A DNA stretch of 64,000 bases from Phaeotremella fagi (lineage: Eukaryota; Basidiomycota; Tremellomycetes; Tremellales; Phaeotremellaceae), in contig BCHU01000004.1 of the NCBI GenBank assembly GCA_001599715.1, positions 1,054,001 to 1,118,000 on the forward strand. The letters run 5' to 3'. Positions 11,392 to 23,010 of the stretch are shown in pieces. The notes under the pieces were generated by a model, which was not told where the DNA came from, did not search any database, and was given only the letters and a program-made list of their open reading frames with translations. Both the position numbers and the translations under genes were made by a program. How positions within the stretch are numbered: position 1 is the first letter of the stretch; every line of letters begins with the position of its first letter.

Positions 11392-12642
11392 ATGAGTCAA
11401 GGCAAGTTATACTCCCATCCTTCAAACTATCCATCTAACAACTCAACGATAGCCCAAGAACCAGTCTGTTGTCCACCACCAGCAACCTCAACTCCCTCTC
11501 GTCCAGCTCATCCCCATCCACCTTCTGTAACAACTGATTATAAGCTCAAAGGCACATATGAGAAATATCCAGGTTTCGACCAAGTTTACATCGTAGGACT
11601 CTTCCATTTCTACTGTACCAAAAAATTGATCTGGAGATAGACTGGACCGGATAAAGCTAAACATGCTCTAGTCGTTATCTATGATATATTCGGGTTCTGG
11701 TGAGTTGGAAACATGCAAGATTGTACTGATGGAATAGGGAAACCACTCAAAGAGTATGTAATTGATCCAGATAACTCAATCAGAATCCTAATAATACTAT
11801 AGGGATCAGATCTCCTAGCCTCCCATCTCTTATTAACCAAACCTACAAGAATCTACATGCCAGATTTATTCCATGGTAAACCGTTCCCAAAGGATCATGA
11901 TGGTAATCAAGATGAACTCAAGAAATTCTTTGCTGGAACGTGAGTTAAAGTCCATCAACTATACTTTCAAACAGTGTGGTTGAAATTTTACCAACGTCAG
12001 AGCTAAACTTGATGATCGATTACCTGAATTATTGGATTTCGCTAAATTGTTGAAGGAGAAGGAAGGGTATGAGCAGGTTTCGGTTCTTGGATATTGTTGG
12101 GGTGAGTTTTGGTTCGATGGTGTATAAGATTCAGACTGGTGACATAAGCTGACTGAAGATGTTCCTCAGGCGGTAAACTCACCCTTCTATCGCTGTCTTC
12201 TACTCTGTCCGAACCAAGTCCTTTCTGTTGTGGAGCTATCGTTCATCCCGCTATGATAGCTGCTGAGGATGGTACCAATCTTTCTAGACCACTTGGATTC
12301 TATCCCAGTCAAGTGGGTGTTTTTCAAACATATAATGTGTTTACGAGCTACTGACAACGATGCATTTCAGGACGAACCAAAAGACGTCGTTGTCAAGATC
12401 GAAGAGGCTTTGAAAGGAAAGGATTTCGCTAACAAATGCGATTTCCATCTGTACGACACGGTGTAAGTCCTTGTTTCGATCGATTACATATCCCTTCAAT
12501 TTACAACACATATTTTACAATTAACCATATATCCAATAGTCATCACGGTTGGGCAGCCGCTCGAGCAGATTTGAACGATCCCGAAAATTTAAAACAATAC
12601 GAAGACGTCTACCAACGACTTGCGGATTTCTTTTCTAAATGA
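11392..12642 (+). CDS. Dienelactone hydrolase family protein
   Basis: An alpha/beta hydrolase of the DLH family, whose members hydrolyse lactones such as dienelactone or act on related esters in the cytosol. The spliced product reads ALVVIYDIFGFWETTQRGSD, DLLASHLLL, RIYMPDLFHGKPFP, then VSVLGYCWGGKLTLL with the nucleophile Cys in GYCWGG, an acidic site in SQDEPKD and the His in HHGWAAARADLNDP, so the Cys-Asp-His triad is present. Exon 1 (11392-11592) adds a Pro-rich head with CCPPPA. At least six short introns are needed. Its substrate is unknown; many fungal members are annotated only by family. Its 3' end overlaps the coding end of a convergent gene on the other strand. Confidence 0.85.
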
Positions 12643-13455
12643 TAGATTGAACTAGTAACCGAACCGAGACCAGAAAAATCGATTTGTAGGACGAAACCTG
12701 AATGTATATTGTTCTCTCCGATCCCAACATCCTGATCTGCCTCTCCAACCGTGTCCAGTGAAATAGGTTCTGGGATTACGTCGTCCACTGTAGAGTATAG
12801 TGCGTTTAACAGAATGTCTTTAATGGGATTGGATCAAGACTTACGGATAGAATCGATGAGAATCACTAGCTATTACTCTTTAGGATTGTAGTAAACGATC
12901 AATGACTCACGTAGATACCTGACAAATCCACATTGATAACATGTCTGTTCGTTCTCTGGCGTAAGGGGTAGTAAGGGTATACCACATAAATGACCAATCC
13001 GATGAATCCTGTGAGATTCGAGATATCCTTGTTTGGGTTAGGTCATGTTATTAAATTTCAGCTTACCAATATGACATCCTGGACAGGGTTGGGGAGGGAT
13101 GGGAAGTCTTCGATACTGATTTTTAGGTTATTGGGAGATTTACGGAGTTTGACATTGACAGCTCACCGAATGATAGATACCAACTAAAGACTGATCAGCG
13201 ACGTTACTCAGGGCGATCAACACACAACATACCCATTGTAGTCTTGAAAGAATGATTGGATGAACAACGTCGGCGGCGAATTATTCGCAACGGAGACTCT
13301 CATATTTTGAGTGGATTTGCTTTGTTCATTTCCTTTGTGAGCTGAAATGTAGGAGAGACAGAGAGATTCGGGATGGACATATGATCATACGACACTCCTT
13401 TGTCTCCAGGAGATGAAAGGATGGTTCTGGGTTTATAAACGTTCAATGATTTCAT
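12609..13455 (-). CDS. Hypothetical protein with one membrane segment
   Basis: Exons can be joined through several 45-60-base introns: MRVSVANNSPPTLFIQSFFQDYN, VGIYHS, YRRLPIPPQPCPGCHI, then FIGLVIYVVYPYYPLRQRTN, LVILIDSI and a tail with LDDVIPEPISLDTVGEADQD ending KKSASRW. FIGLVIYVVY is a likely TM helix and PCPGCHI gives a CxxC. The first exon may be MKSLNVYKPRTILSSPGDKG from the ATG at 13455, but its phase does not fit neatly; otherwise translation starts at the ATG at 13303. The predicted stop lies inside the last exon of the convergent hydrolase gene. I do not recognise the family; the model needs transcripts. Confidence 0.5.
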
Positions 13456-13513
13456 TCGCTACACAATCAAACAAATTGATCCAACCTCAAATTGAATCTT
13501 CAAATAAAACACA

Positions 13514-14118
13514 ATGGGTAAGAGATCTTCAAAATGTATTGAAGTAATAAATCAAATTAACAATGATAAAACTCTAATGTAGCCATCGAAACCGCCCCAA
13601 CCGAACATACATTCACCTCCCAACCACTCTCTCAACATTTCCTCAACTCCCCAATCCCAGAAGCAGCCATCAACCTAATCAAACTCCCACCCAACGATTT
13701 CCTAGAAACAGAAGACGAATTGAATCTCATCGCTGCTGCTTTCTGGTTGATCTCTGTTAAATACGATAAATTGGATAAAGAGGAGATTGAGAAGCAGAGA
13801 ATTAAGGAATGGGATGGATTACGAAAAGTGGGTCTTGCAGTTTGTTTTTGGTTTTGGTGATTGACAAAAGTGTATCTTTTAGTGGATCCATAGAAATAAA
13901 ATTGGGATTGTTAGAGGTCTGGCTGGAAAGATTGAACCTCCTTTCCGTGAGTCTATATTCTTATTATGATCTCTTGGAGCCAAGTCTGATAATTTGGTAT
14001 AGACCCTTGGACAGTTGATCAGGCTGAAAGAGATGTTGCGGGTATGGCGGAAGAGCTTTTCATCAAGACTTTACCTGATGATGAAAGGAAGAAAGCTCAA
14101 AAGAAGGGTGAGAAATAG
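13514..14118 (+). CDS. Hypothetical small cytosolic protein
   Basis: Four exons give 142 residues: a four-base first exon (ATGG, 13514-13517), then 13583-13827, 13883-13946 and 14003-14118. All junctions are GT-AG and the frame is continuous: MAIETAPTEHTFTSQPLSQH, helical FLETEDELNLIAAAFWLISVK, WIHRNKIGIVRGLAGKIEPP and a Lys/Glu-rich end KKAQKKGEK. No signal peptide or TM segment. No family recognised. It is divergent from the hypothetical gene on the minus strand with only about 60 bases between the possible starts. Confidence 0.72.
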
Positions 14119-14250
14119 GTAGACCGTTTTGGCGTCGCGAGAAATTGAGCGATGATTGGGGGGAAATAGATAAACAGAGATTGGAAACACGATCAACGAG
14201 TAGAGTCTTGAGTAAATGATGCATGGTTAGAATCCCAACCTCTACAGTAT

Positions 14251-15501
14251 CTATTCACTTCGTAAATCTGAACCCAATTCTGCGTAGACTGGTAAATGAA
14301 AATCCTCTTTATCACTGCCCTTGAAAACATTCGAAACCAAAGGTAAACCCATTATTTTCGAGGCCGTCCAAATAGTCCATTGAAGTGCTGATCGACCCCA
14401 CGAACCTTGCGGATGAGCGATCCCAGGAATGAACGATGGTATATTTTGAGTCTTCTCGACGAAAGGTCTGAATATCCTGTCATACTCCTCGAAAGCAGTT
14501 TCTGGATGTTGGTCATGATTCAATTTAGATATTTCACCCGCTAGAATGTATGCACCAGTGATGGCTAGCGAGGTTCCCATACCGGTAAGTGGAGTCGGTG
14601 CGTATGCTGCATCACCCAAACAAACTAATCTTTTCTGATACCATTTCGACATTCGGATCTGTTGGATCGATTGGAAATATAGATCATCCGTTTGATCGAG
14701 AGATACAAGTAATCTCGGAGTTATCCAGCCTACATCACCGAACTTTTGTTTTATGAAAGCGACTTGAACAGGTTTATCACTTCTTGAAGCGTTTACCCAT
14801 TCTTTCTTACTTTCTTCGTTTAGGGGCATGTGGGTCAGTGTCGCCCTGATAGTTCCGTATGGATCTGGTCTGGTGGTGATAACTCGAGAATTCAGAGCAT
14901 GGTAGATATTCCACCAATCGTTATCTTCTGATGTACGTGGTGCCGTCCAATAAGCTACGTATTCGTTTAGATCTTTGATTTGGACTGACTCCTCTGAAAA
15001 ACATCTTTTACGTAGGGGTGACCATTGACCATCGGCCGCTACGACCAGATCGAATTTTTTGTTTGTTCCATCACTGAATTTGACTTCTACCATTTCATCA
15101 TCGTTTTGAAGAACCTCCTCTATAGTTGCACCAAGAATGTATCTGATCCTGGGATGATCCTTCGTAGCGTCATACAAGATCGATGCTAGATCACCTCTCA
15201 GAATTTCCCATTCTGAAGTTGGACTAGCTGACGAACCAGCTTTCACTGGAAACGGTGCGAAAGGGGTCCCATCGGGTCCAATGAATTGTGTACCCCTCTC
15301 TGTAGTGTTATGTTTCAACACTTCTTCCTCTAAACCCATCATCTTGATCACTTTCCGTGCACTGCCTGAAATATCAATGTTCTGTCCTTGGGTTAACAGT
15401 GTGGGACTCTTCTCGATAATGGTGATTCGAGCTGAGGTTTTTGAGAGGAACCATGCTAGAGTGGGTCCTGCTATCCCAGCTCCACTTATGAGTATTTCCA
15501 T
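14251..15501 (-). CDS. FAD-dependent monooxygenase (PHBH / TetX-like)
   Basis: An intronless 416-residue flavoprotein monooxygenase, unusual among its intron-rich neighbours. Residues 1-30 carry the Rossmann dinucleotide motif (ILISGAGIAGPTLAWFLSK then IIEKSP), the middle has the DG motif (LVVAADGQWSPLRKRC) and near residue 285 the second FAD motif CLGDAAYAPTPLTGMGTSLA is complete. These enzymes use NAD(P)H and oxygen to hydroxylate aromatic or polyketide-like substrates; the overall size and TMPL-type motifs fit the TetX-like branch. Substrate unknown. It is divergent from a KduD-like dehydrogenase across a 593-base promoter and heads an accessory metabolic block. Confidence 0.85.
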   Translation of the reverse strand: MEILISGAGIAGPTLAWFLSKTSARITIIEKSPTLLTQGQNIDISGSARKVIKMMGLEEEVLKHNTTERGTQFIGPDGTPFAPFPVKAGSSASPTSEWEILRGDLASILYDATKDHPRIRYILGATIEEVLQNDDEMVEVKFSDGTNKKFDLVVAADGQWSPLRKRCFSEESVQIKDLNEYVAYWTAPRTSEDNDWWNIYHALNSRVITTRPDPYGTIRATLTHMPLNEESKKEWVNASRSDKPVQVAFIKQKFGDVGWITPRLLVSLDQTDDLYFQSIQQIRMSKWYQKRLVCLGDAAYAPTPLTGMGTSLAITGAYILAGEISKLNHDQHPETAFEEYDRIFRPFVEKTQNIPSFIPGIAHPQGSWGRSALQWTIWTASKIMGLPLVSNVFKGSDKEDFHLPVYAELGSDLRSE

Positions 15502-16094
15502 TGTTGTCTGCGACTGTGTACTTGTTGAAAGAAGTTGGTAATCCAGTAGATTTCAGATTGATCGATCATCGTAAAGTGGCGTTCCTGTTTTATAGTTACG
15601 TCACAGTCAACATTGCTGACGAAATTAGAGATATGATAGCAAAATGTACAAAGTGTATTCTGTTGGTGGGTATCATTCCATAACATTGAAGTAGCTCCGC
15701 ACGGAGAGAGCAGAAGCGATATTATTTGTCCCACCTTGCATCATTCATGTGAGTAAGCGAAGCTTCAGGAGAGCGCTTGTTGTACGATTCACTGGTTGCT
15801 GGGGATAGTATATATATTCAATGTCTATACAACCTGTTCCGCAGCAGAGCTCTAGAATCAATGTCTGAAATGTAACATTGCATATCAATCGAAATGAGAG
15901 TAATACAAAGCAACGCCTGAAAGTGCGTTGGGTCTACATAAAGACAATGCCACGTGTCTCCGGTCCGATCGCCGGTATTTGACGGAATGAGATGGGATGT
16001 AGCTATTGAAGCTCTAACTTTTAGTTGTTCTTTTTCTGTTTTCTACTACTGTTACTCTCAAAAACACTTTAACGTTGTACATATCTTAATCAAA
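15502..16094. other. Divergent promoter, monooxygenase / KduD-like gene
   Basis: No coding exon is supported. The right half holds a CACGTG E-box at 15951-15956 and, directly after it, a CGG-triplet element at 15961-15985 (separate entry). Both lie within about 145 bases of the dehydrogenase ATG. Confidence 0.6.
15961..15985 (+). promoter_or_regulatory. CGG-triplet element, copy 1
   Basis: Structure CGG-W-CCGA-N3-CCGGTA-N4-ACGG. The first part is a CGG-N8-CCG inverted pair, the type bound by Zn2Cys6 dimers; a third CGG triplet follows at fixed distance. It lies 110 bases before the dehydrogenase ATG. The same arrangement recurs at 26662-26686. Confidence 0.5.
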
Positions 16095-17298
16095 ATGTCA
16101 TATCTAGAACAACTATTCAGTCTAAAAGGCAAAACAGCCTTGTGAGTCATTGTCTTCATCTTTAATTCATTGCCGTTCTAACCTAACCTCTCACTCAGGA
16201 TGACAGGTGCTACTCGTGGTATCGGTTCAAGTATCGCTCTTGCTCTCTCCAAAGCTGGTGCCGACTTGATTCTCATCCAACGTAACACTACCAACACCGC
16301 TACTAAAGATTTAATCGAGAAAGAAGGTGGCGCTGACGGTAAAGGCGGAAAAGCTGATGTTGTCGTTTGCGATTTGGCGGATAAGGCTTCTGTCGGTAAA
16401 CTTATCGCTCACGTCACTGGTGATTTGGGTAGGACTTTGGATATCGTCGTCAACTGTGGTAGGTAGCATCTTGATCATCAAGATCTCTGTATTTAACTTC
16501 ATCAAAGGTGGTATTCAACGTCGTACCCCTGCTGAAAACTTCCCTGATGCCGATTGGGATGAAGTCCTCCAAGTCAATCTTAACACTGTTTTCACCATCT
16601 CAAGGGATGCAGGTAAGTTACTTCAGCTTCCTTACAACTTGAGTTGACCTCAACTACAGGTAAACACATGCTCGCATCTCGTGGTGGAGTTAGTGGAGAA
16701 GCAGTTCCAGAAGGTGGTGCTGAAGGCAACCCAAGAGGTCATGGAAAGATCATCAACATCTCTAGTTTGGTCGCTTACCAAGGTGTGTTGGGGTTTCAAT
16801 CGTTGTGGGAAGTTGAGGCTGATTGAATCAATAGGTGGTCTCACTGTTCCAGCTTACGCAGCTGCCAAACACGGTGTTGCCGGTATTGTAAGTCGTATTG
16901 GTGATGAGAGATTTCTTTCTAACTTTTACTCCAGGTCAAAGCCTTCTCCAACGAATGGGCAAGCAAAGGAATCAACGTTAACGCTATTGCACCAGGATAC
17001 ATCGCTACTGACGTATGTGTTGTCCATCACCTTTCAACATCATACCCAACTGACAAACACTATCTTAGATGAACGAAGCTTTGATCGCCAACCCAGTTCG
17101 TGCTCGTCAAATCTTGGAACGTATCCCAGCTGGTCGATGGGGTAAACCAGCCGACTTTGAGGGTGCTGTCGTCTTCCTCGCTTCTGGTGCCAGTGACTAC
17201 GTGTCTGGTGAATGTATTGTTGTCGATGGTGGATGGATGGGTCGTAAGTGTTTTATACTGTATCTTCCATACTCAAGCTGACTCCCATTTTAGGATAG
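16095..17298 (+). CDS. Short-chain dehydrogenase, 2-deoxy-D-gluconate 3-dehydrogenase (KduD)-like
   Basis: NAD(P)-dependent SDR. The spliced protein begins [20 protein letters not shown] and shows the cofactor motif TGATRGIG, the NxxG-type segment [15 protein letters not shown], the catalytic Ser in [12 protein letters not shown] and YxxxK in [10 protein letters not shown], then [14 protein letters not shown] and the C-terminal [19 protein letters not shown]. The phrase GGIQRR and the end DGGWMGR are typical of KduD, which oxidises deoxy-keto sugar acids. The last exon contributes only GATAG, completing Arg and stop at 17298. Located just upstream of an anion-type MFS permease on the same strand and sharing an upstream element with the galactonate-dehydratase-like gene, so a role in sugar-acid breakdown is plausible. 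Confidence 0.88.
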
Positions 17299-17889
17299 GT
17301 GTATTGTGTGTTCGTGTATGTCTGGGTTCTCACTTTGGAGTTGTTTCTTGCCATTTGGAAATGATATGCATACTCATAAGCCGCATTGTTCCGTGAAGTA
17401 GCGATTCCGACCGTGATTTGCCTGTGAGATAACATCCAAGCCAAGAAAAACAAGATAAACGATATCAATCCTGCATCACAAACTCGAAATTTATTCGTCC
17501 AGACTCCGTGCATAACCGTGACAAGACTTGAAACAACTCTGGGCAATTCTTGGCAACGTTTTAAGATTTTCTCAGTGATCCTGCCTCGCCATTCACGTGT
17601 ACATTGAAATTATTAAGGCACCACAGTCTGGATCTGTACTTGGCAAGGCCACTTTTTTTTCCAGAGTTGGTAAAGACTCTATGAGTACCAGAATACACAT
17701 CGGCCCCTCAAGGAACTCCATGGGGTTGACGACGAACTTGTCAGCTGCGATCATCCCGGATAGTTGAATGCCAAGATTTTGCTTTACCGTTGGGAATGAT
17801 ATTTTCGAGATATATAAACAATCTCCTTTCGAGACGTTCTCACTATTCATATCCTCATTCACAAGAACAATTCAGATAACACTTACACG
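17299..17889. other. Promoter region of MFS permease
   Basis: No coding exon supported. A second CACGTG E-box lies at 17594-17599, and a TATATAAA box at 17811-17818, about 72 bases before the permease ATG. Confidence 0.55.
17811..17818 (+). promoter_or_regulatory. TATA box of MFS permease
   Basis: TATATAAA, 72 bases before the ATG at 17890, a usual distance for fungi. Confidence 0.5.
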
Positions 17890-19761
17890 ATGAGTTACAA
17901 TATTGATAAAAAGGAATCCGTAGAACAACTAGAAGAGACAGCTAGTATCCCCAACCTCGATAGCAAAGATGTTGATAACCATTTGGTTGTCAAACTTCCA
18001 GCTTCGCTTGAGGGCATGTCAGAAGACGAGGTTATCGCACTCGACAAAGCCGTCACTAGAAAGGTCGATATTCTGTTGATGCCAGTATTGGTCGTCTTGT
18101 ACATTCTGTGAGTCATACACCACTTTCTATGGAAACATCACTAAATAGACGTAGCAATTATCTTGATCGTCAAAATATCTCTTCTGCCAAATTGGCCAAT
18201 ATCATTCCTGAATTAGGTATGACCAATGTTGACTTCAGTACAGGTGAATTATGTTTGAATATGACTGGCATACATAGTATACTAAAAACACACTTTTAGC
18301 TGTGGCTATTTTATTCGCCGGTTACGTTTCTCTCCAAGTCCCTTCTAACATGCTTGGTGAGTATTTGAACATGATTATGTCAGAGAACAATGAACTGACT
18401 TCTTCCTAGCGGCAAAGATAAAATACCCAGGTATTTACATTTGCGGAATGTGCTTGTCTTGGGGTTTGGTCTCAGGTCTTACTGGTGCTGTTCAAAATTT
18501 CGCTGGTTTGGCTGTTTGTCGTACATTCCTGGGTTTCACAGAAGGTAAGTGGCGAATTTTACTCATTCATTCGTTTGAGATCTAGTGGCTCACATTTGAT
18601 TTTAGCTGCGTTCTTCCCTGGTGCCGTGTTCTTGTTATCAATCTTCTACGAGAAGAAGGTAAGCACCTTTCTTCCATGACCAACTTGTACTAACGCAGAA
18701 CAGAGTATGGCTCTTCGTTCCGCCATTCTATATTCTGGATCTCAAATCGGTAACGCCTTTGGTGGTTTATTTGCTATTGCGATCCTCTCACTCGATGGAA
18801 CTGCTGGACTAAGTGGATGGAGGTGGTTATTCATTGTGGAGGGTGTTATCACTGTAAGAATGTTCTGTTTCAGATATCTCAGCATCCAAACTAACGATAT
18901 TCTTCAGGTCGGTCTCGCTATCATTTTCGCCACTTTCATCCCCAACAGACCAGAATCCATCCGTTGGCTCACTCCAGTCGAGAAAGACAGATTGATCTAC
19001 AGATTACAAGTTGATCGTGGAACTGTAGATTCCACTGATGAAGTCACTGTCTGGCAGGCGTTCATGATGGCCGTTACAGATGTCAAGACATGGTTACTCT
19101 GCGGTTGTCTCCAAATGAACTATATCGCTGCTAGCGTCACCAACTTCTTCCCCATCGTCGTTTCTGGTCTCGGTTTCAGTCGAACTGTTACTTTGGCTAT
19201 TACCGCTCCTCCCTACATCCTATGTTGTTTTGCCATGTAAGTCAAAAAAAAATTCAAAGAGTATCTGTACTAATATACCTCGGCAGCATTCTCAACGGTT
19301 ACTTCTCAGACAAATATCAAAGACGTACCGTTCACATCATCGGTCCCTTCATCATCACTATCATTGCCAACATCCTAGCTCTTGCCACTGTAGACACAGC
19401 ACCAAGATACGTAGCCATGATGCTTCTACCCGGTTCCTTCTATTCAGCATCCATCATCATTCTCTCTTGGATCTCTTCAACCACCACTGGACCTCACGTC
19501 AAAAGAGCAATCGTGTACGCACTAATCAACGCTTTATGTAACACACCAAACATTTGGACTTCGTATCTCTATCTCAACGCCCCTAGATACATTCTCGCTT
19601 TCGGTGTTGATCTAGCGGCTTCGGTTGGAACGATCTGTTTTGCAGGGTTGACTTGGTGGTATTTGAGACGTCAAAATGCTAAGATTGAGAGAGGGGAGGA
19701 TATGGGTAAACACGGTCCTACTCAGGTTCAAATCGATGCTGGTTTCAGATATCAATTGTAG
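17890..19761 (+). CDS. MFS anion:cation symporter (allantoate permease family)
   Basis: A 12-TM permease of the ACS family, which imports organic anions such as allantoate, nicotinate, tartrate or sugar acids. Visible markers: cytosolic head, KVDILLMPVLVVLYILNYLDRQNI (TM1 with the family NYLDR), YVSLQVPSNMLAAKIKYPG, CRTFLGFTEAAFFPGAVFLL (TM4-5), GWRWLFIVEG in the central loop and PESIRWLTPVEKDRL. The second half reads GYFSDKYQRR and ends RRQNAKIERGEDMGKHGPTQ. Several introns, including one after the GVITV segment. It follows the KduD-like gene on the same strand and converges with a second member of its family at 19984-22259. Confidence 0.88.
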
Positions 19762-19983
19762 TTGGAGATGAGGTAAATGGTAGATACAGTAGTAGATACT
19801 ACATATGGAAGTTGATTGATAGGCTATGACAAGTATTCGCTAGTTCAGATTCATGCAAGGGATGCAGCTCTATTCATTTGCAATTTTTCGCTCAAACTGA
19901 TAAAAATGACAACTAGTTTGATTAATTTTGTGAACAGTGTTTCTGTACTGTATGGGGACTTATATAAATCAACCGAACGCGAC

Positions 19984-22259
19984 CTAATGTAAGAATCGGA
20001 AATCAAGCCTGAGAATTTTAGATCAGTAGCCGATCAACAATATTACCGACATGTACAGACATACCTCTTATTACCCTTATCAGTCGTGGTACGTAAATAC
20101 TCCTCTTTCCGTTCAAGAGTCCAAGAATCCCAAATCTTAGAACGCGATTGATTCTTCCAAACCAAATAAGCCTTGTTGACCCAGAAAAGTACGATGTTGG
20201 CGACCACAATTCCAATCAGGATTCTGTTTCCTTGATGATAGTAGGGTGCGTCTTCTGTTCTGTATATGTTGCTTGATACAAGGGATCCAGCTTGGACTGT
20301 CATGTTATATATTGAAGAAGCTACTGTTCTGGTTCGGACTGAACCTGCGTTGGAACTTTGCATAGATACCAAGATGGGATGACAGTACTGGATAAGATTG
20401 AATCAGTATATGTGGTACTGAGTACAGTACATTATCGAACTCACTGGATACCCAATGAAGAGTGTCAAAACGACCCATTTCACCCATTTATCAGTGTTGT
20501 CGGGAAGAGTGACCACGACAATGAGGAAAATGAGTTGCCACCAACTACCGATTGAGCTGATCAAAGTCCGTTCTTTGAGCTTTTTGGCGGTGAATGCAAG
20601 AGCCAAATTGTTTATCATGAAAAGGATGTACGAAGGGATGACAAGTAAGTTGGTCTGGAAGGTGGTGTATCCCCTATCCGAATCAGGTTCGAAGATCTGG
20701 GTACTGCTCGCTCAAAGACTTACAAGCTCTTCAAAATCAATGTGAAGTAGGTGTTGATTGTGGCGGGAGCGATAAAAGTGATCAATCCAAGCTATACAAG
20801 TTAGCTCATCCCTACAAAATGAGCATTTCTGTGCAACTCACGAGATAGCCTAGCCAAAGGTCATAGTCGGAAAGGGACTGCCAGAGATCTTTCAAACTCA
20901 AGCCTTCTCGATTGTGCACTGAAAAAGAATCGTCAGTTGTTGTTTCAAAGATTGCGAAGAACGCATAAAACATACTTGAGGCTTTCGTAGGGTCATCTCG
21001 AAGTACACGATTGACTATAATAGTTTCTTCACGCCTATCTCATAAGTCAGTCATACCAAACAATGTTTTTATAGACGACTTAATCGGTGAACCAAGGTTT
21101 TTTACGGAGCTTACCGACCGTCTGCGTTGGTCCCGCAGGGAGATAGAAGAAAGCGAAAATGCCAATGAGCAAGGTCACACCACCCTCAAGACCAAAGAGC
21201 CAACGCCAACCCTCGGTCCCGGTTCTCTGTCTCAGAAGCAGAATACCCGCAGCCAGTAGAGAACCGATAACGTTGGTAAAAGTGAGAGTAACCCAGAACC
21301 ATGACAGTCTTATCGTAAGTTCAGCATGAGCTACGATGCAACAGAAGTCAGTGAATTTCCGCAGGTTGTAGAAAACACACTCACTATAGTAGTAACTCAG
21401 ATATAAAACAGTATCGGCGATGAATCCACCTTCGATTAAACCCAGTAGTGCCCTTGTGGCATAGAACGAAGCTTTGCCACTGAGACCGGCTTGACCTATG
21501 GCGATGATTGACCAAGAGATCATCTGGATAGGGATCCAAACATCGCTTCCTAGCTTCTTGGAGACTGAGGTGTGTCAATCAATGACCTGAAATACCCTTG
21601 ATACAGACTCTGTACTTACTTAATTGGGAAGGTAACTCTGCGGCCAAAAAGGTTAGGTAGAAGATTGTTTGACCTGTGTTGACTGAAACGACTTCAGTCC
21701 GGACGGATCTGTTACGCTTCGTTACAAAACTTACAGTCGTTTGTGGTCATACCAAGATCGGCGAGAAGATTATCGGAATTGGCGTTATTGATCTGTCAAT
21801 CAAGTCATCAGCAACATTCTCTTCTTGACTCGAAAGGACTTACATTACCACGATCAAGCTGTAAAGCTGAGAAACAGACACAAGCGACTAATGCAACTCT
21901 TATATCTAGCCACGGTCAGCACTGGCTCACCGGTTCGGCACATCACTTACCAAGTCTGCGTACCAACTTGCTTTCCTCTTCAGCTGTCCAAGTAGCTTTA
22001 GGGTCCCAACGGTGTTTCGATTCGTACGAGTCTGGTGGCTCATAATATCTACAGGCTGTTACAAAACATTCATAAATCAGGACACCTGAACCCACCTTCT
22101 GACGAGATCAGTCTCCGATGTTGCCGGTGATGACCAAGGAGAACCGACAATTACACTACCATTCTCTGAGTCAGAGATCTTACTCTTCTCTGGAAGACCG
22201 CCAATGTGCGTAGGGTCAGTGACGCCGTGATAATCTGCCACAGGTGCTGGTGTGGTCAT
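19984..22259 (-). CDS. MFS anion:cation symporter (Dal5/Tna1-like)
   Basis: A second ACS-family permease. From the ATG at 22259 it reads MTTPAPVADYHGVTDPTHIG, then a conserved RRLDIRVAL helix, ALQLDRGNINNANSDNLLAD, FLAAELPSQLISKKLGSDVW, ATRALLGLIEGGFIADTVLY and GTEGWRWLFGLEGG. The C-terminal half contains SSNIYRTEDAPYYHQGNR, and a last intron brings the ending NKRLDFRFLH, the usual tail of Dal5-like permeases; reading straight on instead gives NKRYVCTCR. Family members carry allantoate, ureidosuccinate, nicotinate or pantothenate. It is divergent from the TauD-like dioxygenase, a pairing often seen with sulfonate or organic-acid uptake. Confidence 0.88.
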
Positions 22260-23010
22260 GATGATTCGATATTGATATGGCTCAAACAAAGTAATTACGA
22301 TTAATACATTAAGTATTCCAGATTTTCTCAAGAAAACCTCTAGTGCACATATTGCGCCAGAAGACACGAGTGAAAATTATCTGGAATAATTGGAAAATCG
22401 TGATTGAACACGCTGATAGCAACAACTGGGGTACGAGACGTTAGTTCAATTTCTCGAGGTTTAGCTCATTCGTCAATAAATGATGTCGCTTGGATGATGC
22501 AATATCAATAGTGTTAAGGACATGAATCTGGAATAATCGTAGATAAGCTCGCTATCGTGTCTTTCACACTTTACAGAGAATGGCGAGCTGAATGATGAAA
22601 TGCCACTAAAGTTGTTGAGATTCCATCGGAATGAAGGAGAAAAGTCGATGGTGTGCGATGTTGCAACAAAACTACAGGCTAATTCATACATGTGGTTATG
22701 AGTTAGCGTCGTTTGGAAGAAAAAGAGTAACGAGGCATTCTTTCGAAGCTGAGGAAGGTTACTAACCTTATTCTATTAATTTTCCCGTATGACGTGGTCT
22801 CAGCTGACGATAATTGCGTGATTGTGAGATGGATACTACTTTAGAATGAGGTGATAAGGATAATTCGGAATACTTTCACGCTACGTACATTCATCTCGCC
22901 ATACACTGTGATCAGAGAAAGGTCATGTAATCAGAGAACTGCACCGATAAAGCCAGAAAGAAAAATTCCAGATAATCCAATCTTTTACGAACGATTTACA
23001 TTTATTCGTG
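22260..23010. other. Divergent promoter, permease / TauD-like gene
   Basis: About 750 bases with no supported exon. It is AT-rich; a 72-codon frame on the minus strand (22473-22691) has an ATG but no family resemblance and no splice context. Confidence 0.5.

Noticed and set aside
17890..22259. Recent tandem duplication of the two ACS permeases
   Set aside because: They are convergent and their sequences differ strongly in head, loops and tail; they represent different branches of the family.
22473..22691. 72-codon minus-strand frame in the permease/dioxygenase promoter
   Set aside because: Has an ATG but looks random in composition and interrupts a natural divergent promoter.
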